From the NCBI RefSeq assembly GCF_900188085.1, contig NZ_FZOU01000004.1, forward strand, positions 1 through 64,000: a stretch of 64,000 nt of DNA, given 5' to 3'. Position 1 is the stretch's first letter; each line of letters starts with the position of its first letter. Made by a program: the position numbers and the translations under genes. Below are positions 62,286 through 64,000 of this stretch, piece by piece. Below the pieces are notes generated by a model. That model ran no database searches and was not told where the DNA came from. It saw only the letters and a list, made by a program, of their open reading frames with translations. Source of the DNA: Granulicella rosea. GTDB taxonomy: Bacteria > Acidobacteriota > Terriglobia > Terriglobales > Acidobacteriaceae.

Positions 62286-64000
62286 ATGACGCACGCATAC
62301 AGAACCCGTCCCACTCCCGGCCGCAGCCTGATCGCCAGCGCGCTCGCCTGCCTGCTCGCCGTCTCCCCGCTCGCCGCGCAGCAGACCGATCCCACGCAGA
62401 ACGGTCAGCCGCAGATGTATGTCATGAAGGTGCGGACCGACATCGTGCTGACCAACGTCGTCGTGCGCGACAAGAAGACCGGCGAGGTCGTCAAAGGGTT
62501 GAAGGCGTCCGACTTCACCATCTTCGAAAACGGCAAGCCCCAGAAGGTCGCCAGCTTCGACTACCAGAACGTCGATCAGGCCGCCGTGCTGGCCGAGAAG
62601 ACCACCGTCAGCGGCAAGACCACCATCGCCGACCTGCTGAACCACAACCTCGCCGCCACTCCCGACCAGCTCCACGATCATCGTCTGATGGTCATGCTCT
62701 TCGACCTCAGCTCCATGCAGCCCGAAGATATCGACCGCGCCGTCGAGAGCGCGCAGGACTTCGTCAACAAGAAGATGCAACCCGCGGACCTGGTCGCGCT
62801 CGTCAGCCTCTCCACCGGCCTGACCATGGACCAGGACTTCACCGCCGACAAGGCGCTCCTGCTCAAAGGCCTCGGCAAGTACAACGGCAGCGAAGGCACC
62901 GGCTTCACCGCCGGCGGCGACGGCACGACCGACGGCACCGCCGACGACGCCAGCTCCTACACCGCCGACGACAGCGAGTACGCCGCGCTCAACACCGACC
63001 GCGAGCTCTACGCCATCCAGACCATCGCCAAAAGCCTCGAACGCGTCGACCAGCGCAAGAGCATGCTCTACTTCTCCGGCGGCCTGACTCGGCAGGGCGT
63101 CGAAAACCAGGCCAGTCTGCGCGCCGCCACCAACGCCGCCGTGAAGGCCAACATGGCCATCTACAGCGTCGACTCGCGCGGTCTCGAAGCGCTGCCACCG
63201 GTCGGCAACGCCTCCACCGGCAGCCTGCGCGGCACCTCCGCCTACAGCGGCGCGGCGATGCAGAGCCGGCTCGACTCCAACTTCGCCTCGCAGGAGACGC
63301 TCGCCACCCTCAGCGCCGACACCGGCGGCAAGGCCTTCTTCGACAACAACGACTTCGCCCCCGCCTTCCAGCAGGTCCAGCACGACACCGAGGCCTACTA
63401 CATCCTCGGCTTCCACTCTACCGACCCCGCGCACGACGGCCGCTTCCGCCACCTCACCATCAAACTCAACCGCAACGACGTCAAGCTCGACTACCGCCCC
63501 GGCTACTACGCGCCCGCCGACTTCCAGCACCAGAAGAACGAAGACCGCGAACTCGCCCTGACCGAGCAGATGCGCAGCGACCTGCCCGCCACCGACGTCT
63601 CGCTCTACCTGCAGGCGCTCTACTTCCGCCTCGCCGACAACCGCTTCTACGTCCCCATCAGCCTCATCGTGCCCGGCTCGCAGATTCCCTTCCTCAAAAA
63701 CGGCGATAAGGACAAGGCCAATCTCGACATCCTCGGCCAGGTCAAGAACGCGCAGGGCATCGCCGTCGGCAACATCCGCGACACCGTCAAACTGAACCTC
63801 GACCCGACGTTAAACGCCAAGCAGAAGAACATTCAGTACTCCACCGGCTTCACACTCGCGCCCGGCCACTACCACCTGAAGTTCGTCGTGCGCGAGAACC
63901 AGACCGGCCAGATGGGCAGCTTCGAGACCGACCTGAACGTCCCCGACCTGAAGAAGGCTGCGCCGAAGATGAGCTCCATCGTGCTCGCCAGCCAGCGCAT
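62286..64000 (+). CDS. VWFA-related Acidobacterial domain protein, cut by window end
   Basis: The frame runs from ATG 62286 (GGAG upstream) to the window edge without a stop, giving 571 whole codons. A signal peptide (ALACLLAVSPLAAQQ) precedes a beta domain (VRTDIVLTNVVVRDKKTGEV, LKASDFTIFENGKPQKVA), then a von Willebrand A domain with the MIDAS start LFDLSSMQP near residue 137 (D-x-S-S). It continues VNKKMQPADLVALVSLSTGL, RKSMLYFSGG and YYILGFHSTDPAHDGRFRHL. This architecture is typical of Acidobacteria and exported; ligand unknown. The linkage to the receptor gene 87 bases upstream suggests a shared role at the cell surface. C-terminus lies outside the window. Confidence 0.85.
   Translation, partial: MTHAYRTRPTPGRSLIASALACLLAVSPLAAQQTDPTQNGQPQMYVMKVRTDIVLTNVVVRDKKTGEVVKGLKASDFTIFENGKPQKVASFDYQNVDQAAVLAEKTTVSGKTTIADLLNHNLAATPDQLHDHRLMVMLFDLSSMQPEDIDRAVESAQDFVNKKMQPADLVALVSLSTGLTMDQDFTADKALLLKGLGKYNGSEGTGFTAGGDGTTDGTADDASSYTADDSEYAALNTDRELYAIQTIAKSLERVDQRKSMLYFSGGLTRQGVENQASLRAATNAAVKANMAIYSVDSRGLEALPPVGNASTGSLRGTSAYSGAAMQSRLDSNFASQETLATLSADTGGKAFFDNNDFAPAFQQVQHDTEAYYILGFHSTDPAHDGRFRHLTIKLNRNDVKLDYRPGYYAPADFQHQKNEDRELALTEQMRSDLPATDVSLYLQALYFRLADNRFYVPISLIVPGSQIPFLKNGDKDKANLDILGQVKNAQGIAVGNIRDTVKLNLDPTLNAKQKNIQYSTGFTLAPGHYHLKFVVRENQTGQMGSFETDLNVPDLKKAAPKMSSIVLASQR

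Overview
The window reads as chromosomal DNA of an acidobacterium of the class Terriglobia (Granulicella/Terriglobus/Edaphobacter-like). The basis is a GC-rich genome with a VWFA-type Acidobacterial protein, an Oar-like TonB-dependent receptor with a carboxypeptidase-regulatory N-terminus, a lipoprotein fusing planctomycete-type cytochrome c to ankyrin repeats, CreD, and intergenic copies of short repeats starting GTCATCCTGAGCGAAGCG. This assignment is inference from gene content; there is no rRNA or tRNA gene in the window.

Layout. 1-2.7 kb: a small membrane protein and a secreted family 88/105 glycoside hydrolase, followed by a palindromic MITE-like element. 2.7-8.8 kb: one 2028-residue secreted collagen-like protein carrying fourteen chitin-binding-like modules. 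9-10.7 kb: pgm. 10.75-17.4 kb: a leftward exopolysaccharide operon (GumC/Wzc-like, BY-kinase-like with a lost Walker A lysine, Wza-like, polyprenyl-phosphate sugar transferase, GT4). 17.7-25.5 kb: a PIG-L-type protein divergent from crtN-aldH-crtP-acyltransferase-crtQ, which together look like a staphyloxanthin-type C30 carotenoid acyl-glycoside pathway without its crtM synthase. 25.5-28.9 kb: a nucleoside-permease-family protein, then queD-vapB-vapC-queE. 29-43.4 kb: the cytochrome/ankyrin/cyclase-like lipoprotein, a shortened CreD behind three copies of a palindromic operator, dinG, der, a TPR protein, trmFO and several small genes, including an antitoxin whose toxin has decayed. 43.4-49.3 kb: LPS core/lipid A genes (waaA, lpxK, heptosyltransferase), an ICMT-like protein, DUF3108, DUF2007 and queC. 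49.3-57.7 kb: TPR proteins, moeA, moaC, an ergothioneine pair (egtB, egtD), a methyltransferase and a VIT1/CCC1 transporter. 57.8-64 kb: DUF5666-like protein, a plug-poor Gly-rich receptor and a VWFA protein cut by the window end.

How the genes fit together. Much of the window builds the cell surface: capsule/EPS export, LPS core, an esterified glycosylated carotenoid, a huge fibrous carbohydrate-binding protein and a SusC/Oar-like receptor. pgm would supply glucose-1-phosphate for EPS and LPS sugars. The queC, queD and queE genes give the preQ0 route in two loci. The most interesting candidates are the C30 carotenoid cluster, the collagen/CBM protein, the shared operator at creD and a distant membrane gene, and the degenerate-catalytic-site proteins (BY-kinase-like, PIG-L-like). 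Starts are stated where I moved them to fit signal peptides, ribosome binding sites or overlaps.
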